64,000 nt of DNA from Sphaerisporangium rhizosphaerae. GTDB lineage: Bacteria; Actinomycetota; Actinomycetes; Streptosporangiales; Streptosporangiaceae. The stretch covers positions 248,001-312,000 of the forward strand of contig NZ_JBHTCG010000006.1 of NCBI RefSeq assembly GCF_042665155.1. The letters run 5' to 3'. The notes below the pieces were generated by a model. The model was not told the origin of the DNA. It did no database searches and was given only the letters and a program-made list of their open reading frames with translations. A program made the position numbers and the translations under genes. Below are positions 47,526 to 56,458 of this stretch, in pieces (the stretch's first letter is position 1; every line of letters starts with the position of its first letter).

Positions 47526-48356
47526 CCCCTGGGCAAGGACGGCTGGTTCGAGGCCGCCGCGCCGATCAAGGTGGAGGGCGGCATCCAGGCGCGCAGCAGG
47601 CGCGGCTCGATCGGCGAGCAGTGGTGGTCGCGCAGGTTCATCGACATCCTCGAGCGCGTCTGCGACGCCGGACGGCTCAGCCGAGGACGCGCCTACGCGA
47701 GGAAGGGCCAGGTGCTGTCCATCGACCTGGCGGCCGGGCGGGTCGAGGCGGCGGTCCAGGGGTCGCGGCCGGCCCCCTACCACGTGTCGATCCGCATCCC
47801 CGCCTACGGCGCGGACGCCTGGGCCGCCGTCCAGGACGCCCTGGCCGGGCAGGCGCTGTACCGCGCGAAGCTCCTGGCGGGCGAGATGCCTCCCGAGATC
47901 GTCAAGGTGTTCGACGACCTCGGGCTGCCGCTGTTCCCCTCCGGCGCCGCCGAGCTGGACATGGACTGCTCGTGCCCCGACTGGGGGTCGCCGTGCAAGC
48001 ACCTGTCCGCCGTGCTCTACCTGCTCGGCGAGGCGTTCGACCAGGACCCGTTCCTGGTGCTCGCCTGGCGGGGACGGGCCAAGGAACCGCTGCTGGAGGC
48101 CCTGCGGGGGACGCCGGACGAGGAGGAGGAGCCGCAGGACCCGCTGCACGTGGACGACGTCCCGTTCGCCGAGCGCACCGGCGACTTCTACGCGTCCTCG
48201 GTGCCGCTCGGCCGCCTGCGCCCCCGTCCCGGCGGGGCCGCCGCGCCGCCGGAGCTGCTGCTGCGCGCCCTGGAGCCGCCCGCCGTGAAGGTGCGCCACA
48301 TCCCTCTGCTGGACATCCTCCGCCCCGCCTACCGCCGGCTCGGCGACCCCGGCTGA
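47523..48356 (+). CDS. SWIM zinc-finger protein, SNF2 partner
   Basis: A 277-residue protein. The SWIM finger CSCPDWGSPCKH (CxC...CxH) is near residue 153. The N-terminal half has WWSRRFIDILERVCDAGRLS and RGRAYARKGQVLSIDL, conserved in the SWIM companions of actinobacterial SNF2 helicases. The finger probably binds DNA or the helicase. The ATG at 47523 lies 44 bp after the SNF2 stop in the second copy of a duplicated segment; GGTGAG is a weak ribosome site. Confidence 0.88.
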   Translation: MPLGKDGWFEAAAPIKVEGGIQARSRRGSIGEQWWSRRFIDILERVCDAGRLSRGRAYARKGQVLSIDLAAGRVEAAVQGSRPAPYHVSIRIPAYGADAWAAVQDALAGQALYRAKLLAGEMPPEIVKVFDDLGLPLFPSGAAELDMDCSCPDWGSPCKHLSAVLYLLGEAFDQDPFLVLAWRGRAKEPLLEALRGTPDEEEEPQDPLHVDDVPFAERTGDFYASSVPLGRLRPRPGGAAAPPELLLRALEPPAVKVRHIPLLDILRPAYRRLGDPG

Positions 48357-48482
48357 GGCCGCCTTCCGCGCGGAGGGGGCCCGCCCCCAAGCCTGACCAC
48401 CGGCGATCTCCGCGTGAGCGCGGGACCGGCGCCGGCCACGGCGAGTCACCGCCGGGCCGGCGCCGGGCCGCCGGCCGCTTCG

Positions 48483-50987
48483 TCAGGAGCGCTTCCAGAA
48501 GGACGCGCGCTGGGCGCGGGGCCGGCCCGCGGCGGACCCGGTGGTGCCGGCCGAGGTGCCGTCGCCGCTCAGGGCGGTCAGCCGTTCGACGGCGCGGCGC
48601 CACAGGGCGTCGACGTCGGCGGCCGGGTCGCCCTCGCAGGCCGACAGGTCGCGGGCCAGCGCCGACAGCTCGTTCTCCCCGCCCACGTAGGCCGCCAGCG
48701 CGGCCAGGCGGCTGCCCAGGTCGGCCAGGTAGCGCCTGCGCTCGGGCGCGGCGAGCGCCTCCTGCTCGCGCAGCCGTGCCAGCTCGGCGGCCAGTTGCGG
48801 CCGGACGATGTCCAGCGAGTGCGGGACCGGCGGCGCGGGGGGCGCCATCCTCGGGCTCGACGGCCGCGCGAACATCGGGCCGCGCGGCGCGCCCGACGGG
48901 ACGGCGAACGGCCCCCCTCCGAACGCCGCGTCGCCCACCGGCGCGCCGGCCGCGCCCGGAGCCGGGCCGCCGCCCGCCATGAGCGTGCCCTCCCCGCCCA
49001 TGACGCTGAAGACGGCGGGCGCGGAGGCGGCCATCGGCGCGGCGGCGATGGGCGCGGCGAAGCCGGGCGCCTCCCAGCCGCTGGGCAGCTCCACCGGCTG
49101 CACCACCCGGTGCCGCGGCCCGCCTTCGGCCACGACCCGGGTGTCCACGGCCACGAACGCGGTGAACCGGCACAGCACGCCGTGCCGCAGCGAGGCGGCG
49201 ACGATGTCGTGCTCCAGGGCGTGCTCGCCGACCGCGTAGCGGTCCTCCAGCCGGCGCAGGTGGGCCCGCGCCCAGATGGCCCGCGGCGCGTCCCCCTCGG
49301 CGGGCCGGCCCTCCAGCCGCTGCTCCCACGGGCCGCCGTCCTCGCGCAGGCCGTGGACGGTCAGCGCCCCGCGGGAGGCGCCCCGGTACCGCCCGTAGAC
49401 GGTGAGCGGGACGCCCGAGTACAGCGAACCCAGGTGGGTCACGCTGCCCGCCACCACCTCCAGCCCCTCGGCCTTCAGCGACAGGCCGGTGACCAGCGGC
49501 GACCCGATGCGGCGGTGGATGTGCTCCATCGCCTCGTCGAGACGGTCCTCCGACTCCACCAGCTCGCAGCGGCCCGCGCCGAGCCCGGCCAGCCGGCCGA
49601 GGAACCCGGCGTTCACCGCCCGGTCGATGCCGACGGTGTGCACGCGCACGGCCGCCAGCCGCGAGCCGAGGCGTTCCAGGATCTGGTCCTCGTTGCCGAC
49701 CTGCCCGTCGGTGACCAGGACGAGCACCCGTTCCCTGCCGGGATCCTCCAGCAGGCCGAGCGCCTCCTCCATCGGCTGCAGCATCTCGGTGCCGCCCCGC
49801 GCCTCCAGCCGGGCCAGGTGCTCGACGGCCCGGTAGCGGTTGCGGTCGGTCGCCGGGACCAGGCCCGCGTCCACGCCGAGGGGACGCTCGACGACGCTGT
49901 CGAAGGACAGGACGGCGAACCGGTCGGCGGAGGACAGGGTGTCGACGATGCGCGCCGCGGCCCGCCGGGCGGCGACCATCTTCCACCCGGTCATGCTGCC
50001 CGAGCGGTCCAGCAGCAGCGCCACGTCCCTCGGCCCGCGCCGGGCGTCGGTCCGCGCGGGCGGGAGCACGGTCAGCACGAACGTGCCGTCCCCGTCGGCC
50101 TCCCCGTCGATCTCGGCGTCGACGCCGTCGGCTCCGGTGTCGGCTCCGGTCTCGGCGGTGGGCGCCGGTCGGCGGGTCTCGCCGTCGGGGACGAGGGTCA
50201 GGGCGCTGGAGGCGTCGAACGCCAGGCGCAGGACGAAGTCACGGTCGAGGCGCTCGCCGGGCAGCAGTCGCACGACGCCGTCCTCCTGGGAGACGACGTG
50301 CAGGCTGGAGCGCATCTCGGTCAGGTCGAGCCCGGCGGGGTCGACGCGGGCCGTCAGGGCCAGCCGCACCGGGTTCGGGAAGCCCGGCAGCAGCACCGGC
50401 GGGGTGATCCGCGAGGCGTCCGGGACGGCGTCGGTGTCGGCGGACACGCCGTCCCCGGCGGCGAGGTCGTCCAGCGGCGTGCCCGGGATGTAGCGGGGCG
50501 CCACGACCAGCGGGAAGCGGAAGGTCGCCGCGCCGTCCTCGTAGGGGAGCGGCTGGCTGAGCGTCAGCCGCACCGTCACCCGCTCGCCGGGGACGATGTT
50601 GCCGACGCGCATGGTGAAGACGTCCGGGCGCTCCTCCTCGGCGATGGCGGCGCGCTGCCCTCGCGCGATGGCGCGGTCGTAGTCCTGGCGGGCCTGGCCG
50701 CGCTCCTTGAGCACTCCCTCCACCACCCGGTCGTCGGCCTCCATGCGGAAGGCCGTCACCGCGGCGCGGTCGGGCAGCGGGAAGATGTAGGTCGCCTCCA
50801 GGGGCACGTCATGCGGGTTGCGAAAACCCTGCGTGACCTCGACGCCGCAGGTCAGCGCGGTGATGTTCGCCTCGACCTCGACGCTTTCCAGGGGCAGGTT
50901 CCCCTTGCCGGTGCTCAGGGTCCCGAGCCCCGCGTCGGGCGCCGGGGCGTACTCGCCGGGCTTCAAGGATGTGATCTGCACAGTCAT
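48483..50987 (-). CDS. VIT plus von Willebrand factor A domain protein
   Basis: An 834-residue protein. Residues ~25-150 are a VIT domain (NITALTCGVEVTQGFRNPHDVPLEATYIFPLP, given here in part: VEVTQGF, EATYIFPLP); ~320-500 are a vWA domain with an intact MIDAS: DRSGSM, a Thr in GGTEML and Asp in LVTDGQ. The C-terminal part is Ala/Gly/Pro-rich and ends in helices. The pattern is that of inter-alpha-trypsin-inhibitor heavy-chain-like bacterial proteins; it has no evident signal peptide. Its ATG overlaps the MerR stop (ATGA), so expression is coupled to that regulator. The ligand is unknown. Confidence 0.88.
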   Translation of the reverse strand: MTVQITSLKPGEYAPAPDAGLGTLSTGKGNLPLESVEVEANITALTCGVEVTQGFRNPHDVPLEATYIFPLPDRAAVTAFRMEADDRVVEGVLKERGQARQDYDRAIARGQRAAIAEEERPDVFTMRVGNIVPGERVTVRLTLSQPLPYEDGAATFRFPLVVAPRYIPGTPLDDLAAGDGVSADTDAVPDASRITPPVLLPGFPNPVRLALTARVDPAGLDLTEMRSSLHVVSQEDGVVRLLPGERLDRDFVLRLAFDASSALTLVPDGETRRPAPTAETGADTGADGVDAEIDGEADGDGTFVLTVLPPARTDARRGPRDVALLLDRSGSMTGWKMVAARRAAARIVDTLSSADRFAVLSFDSVVERPLGVDAGLVPATDRNRYRAVEHLARLEARGGTEMLQPMEEALGLLEDPGRERVLVLVTDGQVGNEDQILERLGSRLAAVRVHTVGIDRAVNAGFLGRLAGLGAGRCELVESEDRLDEAMEHIHRRIGSPLVTGLSLKAEGLEVVAGSVTHLGSLYSGVPLTVYGRYRGASRGALTVHGLREDGGPWEQRLEGRPAEGDAPRAIWARAHLRRLEDRYAVGEHALEHDIVAASLRHGVLCRFTAFVAVDTRVVAEGGPRHRVVQPVELPSGWEAPGFAAPIAAAPMAASAPAVFSVMGGEGTLMAGGGPAPGAAGAPVGDAAFGGGPFAVPSGAPRGPMFARPSSPRMAPPAPPVPHSLDIVRPQLAAELARLREQEALAAPERRRYLADLGSRLAALAAYVGGENELSALARDLSACEGDPAADVDALWRRAVERLTALSGDGTSAGTTGSAAGRPRAQRASFWKRS

Positions 50988-52006
50988 GATGACGACCTTT
51001 CGGGCGGAGACTGGTCGAGGCCGGCGGCCGGGGCGGCATGCCCGGGGACGCCGGAAGGCAGGAGGCCGCGGTCGTGCAGCAGGGCGAGCAGCGGTGCGGC
51101 GGCCTCCCGCAGCGCGGCGATGTCGCCGGGGGCGGGAGGCCGCCCTTCGAGCAGGAGCGTGACCTCGGGCGCCAGCCGCACGCCGTGCACCAGGTCATCG
51201 GCGGGCGCGGCGGCGGGAACGACGCCCGGCCACCGGCCCGCCGGGCGGGGCAGGGCCTGCTCGGGAGCGAAGGGCGCCGCGAGGAAGTCCGGCGGCGTGG
51301 CCTGCCCTCCTGGCAGGCCCGGCGCCGGCCCCCCGGGCGCCACCGGCGGCCCCCCGTTCACCGCCGCCGGACTCCCGGACCCCGTCCCGCCCGCGGTCGC
51401 CGGCGTGCCGGTCCCGCCTTCCGTGGCCGGCGTGCTTCTCTCGCTTCCCGTCGCGAGGACGGCGGCGACGCGCCCGTGGGCCGGAGCCGCGGCCGGGTCC
51501 GTCGCGGGCGTGCGGGTTCCCGCGGCGGCCGGGCGGGCCGCCCAGAAGCGCGGCCGGGCGCGGGGGGAGCCGGACGGCGGGTCTCCGGCCGGGTCACCGG
51601 TGGGGTCCCCGGTCGAGTCCTCGGCCCGATCGCCGGTCGGCTCAACGGCCGGGTCGCCGGTCGCGCTGGGCCGGGGCGCGGCGGGAACCGGCCGCCCGGC
51701 CGCGTCGACGATCTGCTCCAGCGCCGTGTCGGTCGCGCCGGCCAGCTCGGCCTGGATGTCGGCGATGGACCGGCCCTCGGCCTGCAGGCGCTTGACGGCG
51801 ACCAGCTGGAGCAGGTGACGCCTGCCGTACAGCGCGACCCGGCCGCGGCGGGTGAGCGGCGGGTCGAGCAGGCCGATCGTGGTGTACCAGCGGATGAGCC
51901 GCTCGTTGGGCACGTCTCTGACCCGGCCGTTGGGCCGCCGCGGCGAGGACGGCAGCAGGTGCGCCGCGTGCTCCGCCAGCTCGCCGATCGTCCAGGTGTC
52001 ACTCAT
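50984..52006 (-). CDS. MerR-family transcriptional regulator
   Basis: A 340-residue protein. The N-terminal ~75 residues form a MerR winged helix: WTIGELAEHAAHLL, VPNERLIRWYTTIGLLDPP, RRGRVALYGRRHLLQLVAVKRLQAEG. A long Pro/Ala/Gly/Thr-rich linker (~95-255) follows, then a conserved C-terminal helix region (VTLLLEGRPPAPGDIAALRE). Long linkers of this kind occur in MerR proteins encoded with VIT/vWA genes. The ATG at 52006 follows GGAAGC. TTGACA with repeated TGACACTG elements lies just upstream, a likely self-controlled promoter. Confidence 0.83.
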   Translation of the reverse strand: MSDTWTIGELAEHAAHLLPSSPRRPNGRVRDVPNERLIRWYTTIGLLDPPLTRRGRVALYGRRHLLQLVAVKRLQAEGRSIADIQAELAGATDTALEQIVDAAGRPVPAAPRPSATGDPAVEPTGDRAEDSTGDPTGDPAGDPPSGSPRARPRFWAARPAAAGTRTPATDPAAAPAHGRVAAVLATGSERSTPATEGGTGTPATAGGTGSGSPAAVNGGPPVAPGGPAPGLPGGQATPPDFLAAPFAPEQALPRPAGRWPGVVPAAAPADDLVHGVRLAPEVTLLLEGRPPAPGDIAALREAAAPLLALLHDRGLLPSGVPGHAAPAAGLDQSPPERSSS

Positions 52007-52016
52007 GCTTCCATGC

Positions 52017-52042
52017 TGACACTGCAACTATGACACTGTCAA
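52017..52042 (-). promoter_or_regulatory. Promoter/operator of the MerR-vWA operon
   Basis: Forward-strand TGACACTG at 52017-52024 and 52031-52038 (14-bp period), the second part of the palindrome TGACACTGTCA (52031-52041). TTGACA on the minus strand (52042-52037) overlaps it as a -35 box. Confidence 0.5.
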
Positions 52043-52126
52043 TGTTTAGCGCTTCGGGAGACCGGTTAGGGCGTTCTAGGTAGCCAGGTAGAAGGCCGTC
52101 GATCATTCTTGAGGGGAAGATGCTTC

Positions 52127-52594
52127 ATGGCCCAGATCACCAGCCCGCTCCCGAGCGACAAGCAGAAGATCGCGGGCGATGCGCTGCAGGGAGCTCTCAT
52201 CGACCTGCTCGACCTCTCGCTCCTGGGCAAGCAGGCGCACTGGAACCTGATAGGCCGCAACTTCCGTTCGCTGCACCTGCAGCTGGACGAGATCGTGGCC
52301 CTGGCGCGGACCGGCGCCGACAGCGCGGCCGAGCGGGCGGTCGCCCTGGGCGTCAACCCGGACGGCCGCGCGGCGACCGTCGCCCGCGACACCCAGATCA
52401 GACAGTTCGACACCGGATACATCGAGGACGGCAAGGTGGTCGCCGCGTTCACCGACATCCTCGGCGAGATGATCGCCCGGATGCGCGAGCGCATCGCCGC
52501 CACCGAGGAGCCGGACCCGGTCACCCAGGACCTCCTCATCCAGATCACCGAGGGCCTCGAGAAGCAGCACTGGATGATCCAGGCCCAGCGCTGA
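52127..52594 (+). CDS. dps: Dps-family DNA-protection/ferritin-like protein
   Basis: A 155-residue Dps. The ferroxidase residues are visible: His in KQAHWNLIG, His and Asp/Glu in SLHLQLDEIV, and the helical layout with QFDTGYIEDGK between helices as in actinobacterial Dps proteins. Dodecamers store iron and protect DNA under oxidative or stationary-phase stress. GAGGGG lies 10 nt before the ATG at 52127. The promoter was not resolved. It diverges from the MerR gene and converges with the KAP NTPase gene. Confidence 0.9.
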   Translation: MAQITSPLPSDKQKIAGDALQGALIDLLDLSLLGKQAHWNLIGRNFRSLHLQLDEIVALARTGADSAAERAVALGVNPDGRAATVARDTQIRQFDTGYIEDGKVVAAFTDILGEMIARMRERIAATEEPDPVTQDLLIQITEGLEKQHWMIQAQR

Positions 52595-52596
52595 CC

Positions 52597-52728
52597 CCGG
52601 CCGGGCTCGCGGCGGCGGCCGTGAGCACCCCGGCCCCGCTCACGGCGGCGGCCGCAGGGACCCTGGCCCCGCTCACCGCGGCGGCCGCAGGGACCACTGG
52701 GCCCGGCTCACAGCAGCCGCCAGGCGAG
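52597..52728. repeat. 33-bp tandem repeat, four units, over the KAP NTPase stop codon
   Basis: Units at 52597, 52630, 52663 and 52696; the middle two share GGCCCCGCTCAC and GCGGCGGCCGCAGGGACC. The fourth, most diverged, contains the stop and last codons of the NTPase gene on the minus strand. Confidence 0.82.
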
Positions 52729-55700
52729 GTGGGCGACGGGCGGGCCGGCGCCCAGGAGGGCGCGGAGGGCGTCCCAGCGCGCGGCGCCGGCTCTGGCGCC
52801 GCGCACCAGGCCCACCTCGACGAGGGCGCGGGCCCAGGCGTCCTCGTCCGCGCCGGCCGCCCGCTCAAGAACGTCGAGCGCCGTCCGTCCTGCCGCGGAT
52901 CCGGGACGCCCCGGGGCGTCCGGCGGCGGCGATGATTCCGAGATCACCGGAAATGCCGGAGTGAATGGCGCTTCTTGGCCGGGCATGTCCGGCGTGGCGG
53001 GGCGGTCGCGGGGGAGTGGCGGGCCGTCCAGTTCGCGGGCGAGCAAGGACAGCAGATGCGGCCAGCGGATGGCGAGCACCGCGAGCTTCGCGACCTCCTC
53101 GTCGGTCGCCTTCGCCGCCCCGGCCAGGGCGCGCCGGTAGGTCACGAAGGAGTAGAACCGGAAGACGTTCACATACCGCTTGAGCTCCCGGGGGTTGCTC
53201 AGCGTGAGGACGGGCAGCACCCGCGCGATCGCGGCGTAGGCGTTCTCGTCGCTGTAGAGGTCGTCGTAGACCCGGTCCGCCGCCAGGCGCGTCGCGGCCG
53301 ACAGCCCGCCGATGGCGTCGCCGTCCGCCGCGCCCACCTGGTCCTGCGCGTCACGCGCGACGATGTCCAGGTCGCCGGCCGTCGGGCCCATCGCCCTGAT
53401 CGCCGCCTCGACGCGGTCCACCAGCCCTGGGTCGGCTCTGACCTCCGGCTCGGCCCTCCCGGACAGGCGCACCCCCCTTCCGCCGCCCCGGGGGCCGCGG
53501 GCGGAGCGCGTGGGGCGCGGTGGGCCCGGGACCGGCGCGCCGTCCCCGGGGCTCGGGTACGGGCGCGTGGTGTGCCGTGGGCTTGGGGCGGTTCCGCCGT
53601 CCCAGGGGGCCGGGTGCGTGGTGAGCGGTGGGCTCGCGGCCGGTTCGGGCGCGGGCGGGTGTTCCTGGCCGGGCGGAGGGCCGGAGCGCCGGTCGTCCGG
53701 GGGGCTCGCGGGCGGGGCGGGCACTTCCAGCAGGGCGCGCAGGTAGGCGGGCAGCCGTTCGCCGTCGTCGAGCATGGGGACGCTCAGCGGAAGCTGCACG
53801 ATCTTCTCCAGGAAGCGCCACCCGAGACCGGAACGCTCCTCGGCGGAGGCGGGGAGCGATCGGGCGAGGTCCCGGTAGGCCACCTCGACATGCGCGGCCA
53901 CGACCTCCGGCTCCATGGCCAGGACGAACACGCAGTTGGGGAACTCCCCGGCGAGGAACAGGTTGACCGCCTCGATCACCTGCGCCACCGTCCCCGGCGA
54001 GCAGCGGTCCAGGTCGTCCACGAACACCAGCAGCGGGCGCTCCTCGGTGGCGACCATGCCGAGCACCCGCCGCATGTCGGTCTGCACCAGGTGCAGGAAC
54101 CCGGTCCTGGCCCGGTACCCCGGGTCGGGCGACAGCTCCGAGCCCGCGCCGGGCCCGCCGCCGAGCAGGTCGGGCTGGCGGACGAGCCGGGTGAACGCGG
54201 TGTCGGCCGACTCGCCCATGAAACGCGCGAGCCGCACCCCGGCCGCGATCAGGACGAGGAACGAGCCGCCCGACCCGACGGCCGCGGCCGTGCCGCGCAG
54301 CAGTGAGCCGGCCGCGGGCACCAGGGCCGACGCGGCGAGCGAGGCGCCGGTGACCAGCAGCGTCGCCAGGAACGCGAGGGCGACCGGGAGCAGGCGGGTC
54401 GCGGCCAGCCGGTAGGCCCGGCGGCGCACCTCCTCCCTGTCGACCCGGGCGAGGTTGAGCGCCAGCCAGAAGCGCTCACGCTCGCCGCGCGGGAGCCGGC
54501 AGGTGATCTGGCTGATGATCTCGTGGGCCAGACCGGCCCACACCTGCTCGCCGCTCTGGTACATCCAGGGGTTGAACCAGACGGTCGGCCGCCAGTCGGC
54601 GTGCCGCAGGGGAAGCTCGCCGGGGACCGCGTACTCCCGGCCCCCGGGCTCGGCCCGCCTGGCACGCGAGAGCACCTCCGCATTGGTCACCCGCCCCGCC
54701 GAGCCACCCCGTGAGCCACCCCCTCCTCCAGGACCGGACCCCTCACCCCACCCGGCACGCCTCCGGAAGAGCCCTCCACTCCACCAGGCGAACCCCCGGC
54801 GAGACCCACCGTCCCGTGCGGCGCGCTCCGGGCCGGGATCGTGTCGGGCGCGGGCACGACCGTCCGGCCCGAAGGCGAGGTCCTCCGCCGGAGTGGCGAG
54901 GTGGATCGCGGCGGGGCGGTCCTCGGCCGCGCCCGGGTCGAGCAGGTCCTGCACCATGCGCATCAGCGACGTCTTGCCCGCGCCCCACGGCCCCTTGACG
55001 CCGACGGTCAGCGGCGGCCGCGTCTCCGGGTGGCGGACGAACGCCGCGATCGCTTCGGCGTGCACCCTGTGGCCGAGGCGGTCCCGCAGGGTCCACCGGT
55101 CGCCGGTCAGCCGGGCACGAGGCTGGACGGCGCGCCGTGCGGCCCGCCACCGGCGCAGCCCCGCCGAGACCCGTGCCAGCTCCCGCGCGTCGGGCCGGCC
55201 GGCGAGGGCGGGACGCACCGCCGGATCGGCGAACGGCGTGTTCTCGCCCAGCAGTCCCCACGCGGCCAGCTCCCCGAGCGCGTGCGCTTCGCGCGTGCCG
55301 GCGGGAGCGTCATCCATGAGCAGGGCCGCCGTCTCGGGCGTGAGCGGCTCGTCCTCGGTGAGGAGGGTCGCCCGGCGCAGCAGCAGCCTCGCCGGCTCGC
55401 TCAGGTGCACGTCGTAGACGCGGCCGACCAGCTCGCGGGCGGAGGCGGGGGCGACCGTGTCGCCGGTGGCCGCCAGGCGGGCGAGCGTCGCGGCGAAGGC
55501 GGGGCCGAGGTCCCCGGCGGGCCGCCGGGCGCGGGCGACCTCGATCAGCTCGCCCTCGCCGTAGGTGAGCAGGTACGGCCGCCGGTCGGCGCCGAGGTCG
55601 GCGCAGCGCTCGTCGGCGTACCGGTACAGGTCGCCGACGGACACGGCGCCGTCCCGGTCCAGGTCGGCCTCGCCGGACAGGATGCCGTCGGCCAGGATCG

Positions 55701-56202
55701 CCGTGAGCGACACCGCGCCGCCGGGACGCTCGCCGGGCATGGTGGCACTGGTGGTGAGCGCGGCGGCCGCGGCGACCGGCTCGCCACGGACGTGCAGGCG
55801 GGTCACCGTCTCGTGCGGGTGGCCGGGCCCGGCCGTGACCAGCCAGCCGAAGTCCACGATCAGGAGCAGCGCCGCCCCGTCGGAACGCTCGACGCGGCGC
55901 GCGAACTCCCCCATCAGCGCGCCGAACTCGCCCGGACCCCACCCCGACTCGGTGGACCAGCGGACCAGGAGCAGGTCCCCCGGCTCGACGGCGTCCAGGA
56001 ACGCGCCCACCCTGGTGTGGTCGTCCGCGTCGCACTCGGCGGTCTGGACGGCGTACCCCTCGCCGGTGAGGGCGTGGACGAGCCGGCGGTCGGCCGCGCC
56101 GCCCGCCCTCGCCGCGCCCCGGCCGTCGCGGTCGAGGAAGACCAGCGCCTTGCGGTTCCTGATCTTCGGGGCGGGCGGCGCTAGAACGGTCGTCGTGGTC
56201 AT
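52708..56202 (-). CDS. KAP P-loop NTPase with degenerate caspase-like N-terminal domain
   Basis: A 1164-residue protein. Residues ~15-225 follow the layout of bacterial caspase-like (C14) domains: KALVFLDRD, GDLLLVRWSTESGW where active members have SGHG, LLLIVDFGWLV where they have LDCCFSG, and the tail SGEADLDRDGAVSVGDLYRY with its EF-hand-like loop. Both the catalytic His and Cys are missing. A helical linker leads to the KAP ATPase with Walker A GPWGAGKTSL (~404-413) and Walker B LLVFVDDLDRCS (~724-735), interrupted by two hydrophobic segments (~604-660) and followed by a Pro-rich insert (~828-905). GGGAG precedes the ATG at 56202 by 6 nt. Membrane-associated NTPase; a defence or signalling role is inference. 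Confidence 0.8.
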   Translation of the reverse strand: MTTTTVLAPPAPKIRNRKALVFLDRDGRGAARAGGAADRRLVHALTGEGYAVQTAECDADDHTRVGAFLDAVEPGDLLLVRWSTESGWGPGEFGALMGEFARRVERSDGAALLLIVDFGWLVTAGPGHPHETVTRLHVRGEPVAAAAALTTSATMPGERPGGAVSLTAILADGILSGEADLDRDGAVSVGDLYRYADERCADLGADRRPYLLTYGEGELIEVARARRPAGDLGPAFAATLARLAATGDTVAPASARELVGRVYDVHLSEPARLLLRRATLLTEDEPLTPETAALLMDDAPAGTREAHALGELAAWGLLGENTPFADPAVRPALAGRPDARELARVSAGLRRWRAARRAVQPRARLTGDRWTLRDRLGHRVHAEAIAAFVRHPETRPPLTVGVKGPWGAGKTSLMRMVQDLLDPGAAEDRPAAIHLATPAEDLAFGPDGRARARHDPGPERAARDGGSRRGFAWWSGGLFRRRAGWGEGSGPGGGGGSRGGSAGRVTNAEVLSRARRAEPGGREYAVPGELPLRHADWRPTVWFNPWMYQSGEQVWAGLAHEIISQITCRLPRGERERFWLALNLARVDREEVRRRAYRLAATRLLPVALAFLATLLVTGASLAASALVPAAGSLLRGTAAAVGSGGSFLVLIAAGVRLARFMGESADTAFTRLVRQPDLLGGGPGAGSELSPDPGYRARTGFLHLVQTDMRRVLGMVATEERPLLVFVDDLDRCSPGTVAQVIEAVNLFLAGEFPNCVFVLAMEPEVVAAHVEVAYRDLARSLPASAEERSGLGWRFLEKIVQLPLSVPMLDDGERLPAYLRALLEVPAPPASPPDDRRSGPPPGQEHPPAPEPAASPPLTTHPAPWDGGTAPSPRHTTRPYPSPGDGAPVPGPPRPTRSARGPRGGGRGVRLSGRAEPEVRADPGLVDRVEAAIRAMGPTAGDLDIVARDAQDQVGAADGDAIGGLSAATRLAADRVYDDLYSDENAYAAIARVLPVLTLSNPRELKRYVNVFRFYSFVTYRRALAGAAKATDEEVAKLAVLAIRWPHLLSLLARELDGPPLPRDRPATPDMPGQEAPFTPAFPVISESSPPPDAPGRPGSAAGRTALDVLERAAGADEDAWARALVEVGLVRGARAGAARWDALRALLGAGPPVAHLAWRLL

Positions 56203-56458
56203 CGGCTGCTCCCATGGCCGGGCGGCGGGGTCCAACACCCCTGGACCGGCGGGCCGCGTGACGCGGCGCGGCCATGATGGTCCCGAAGGCCCGGCCGACC
56301 CTAGGCGGGGCACGAGCCGCCACGGCCGGCCCTTTGCGCGATGTTTGCCCTCTCCGGGCCCGGCGCCCGTCCGCCCTGCGGCCCAGTGACGGACGGGCCC
56401 CGGCCCCGGAGACGGCACCCGTCCCACCCGGGGCGTACGGCGCCCGGGAGGGGCGGGG

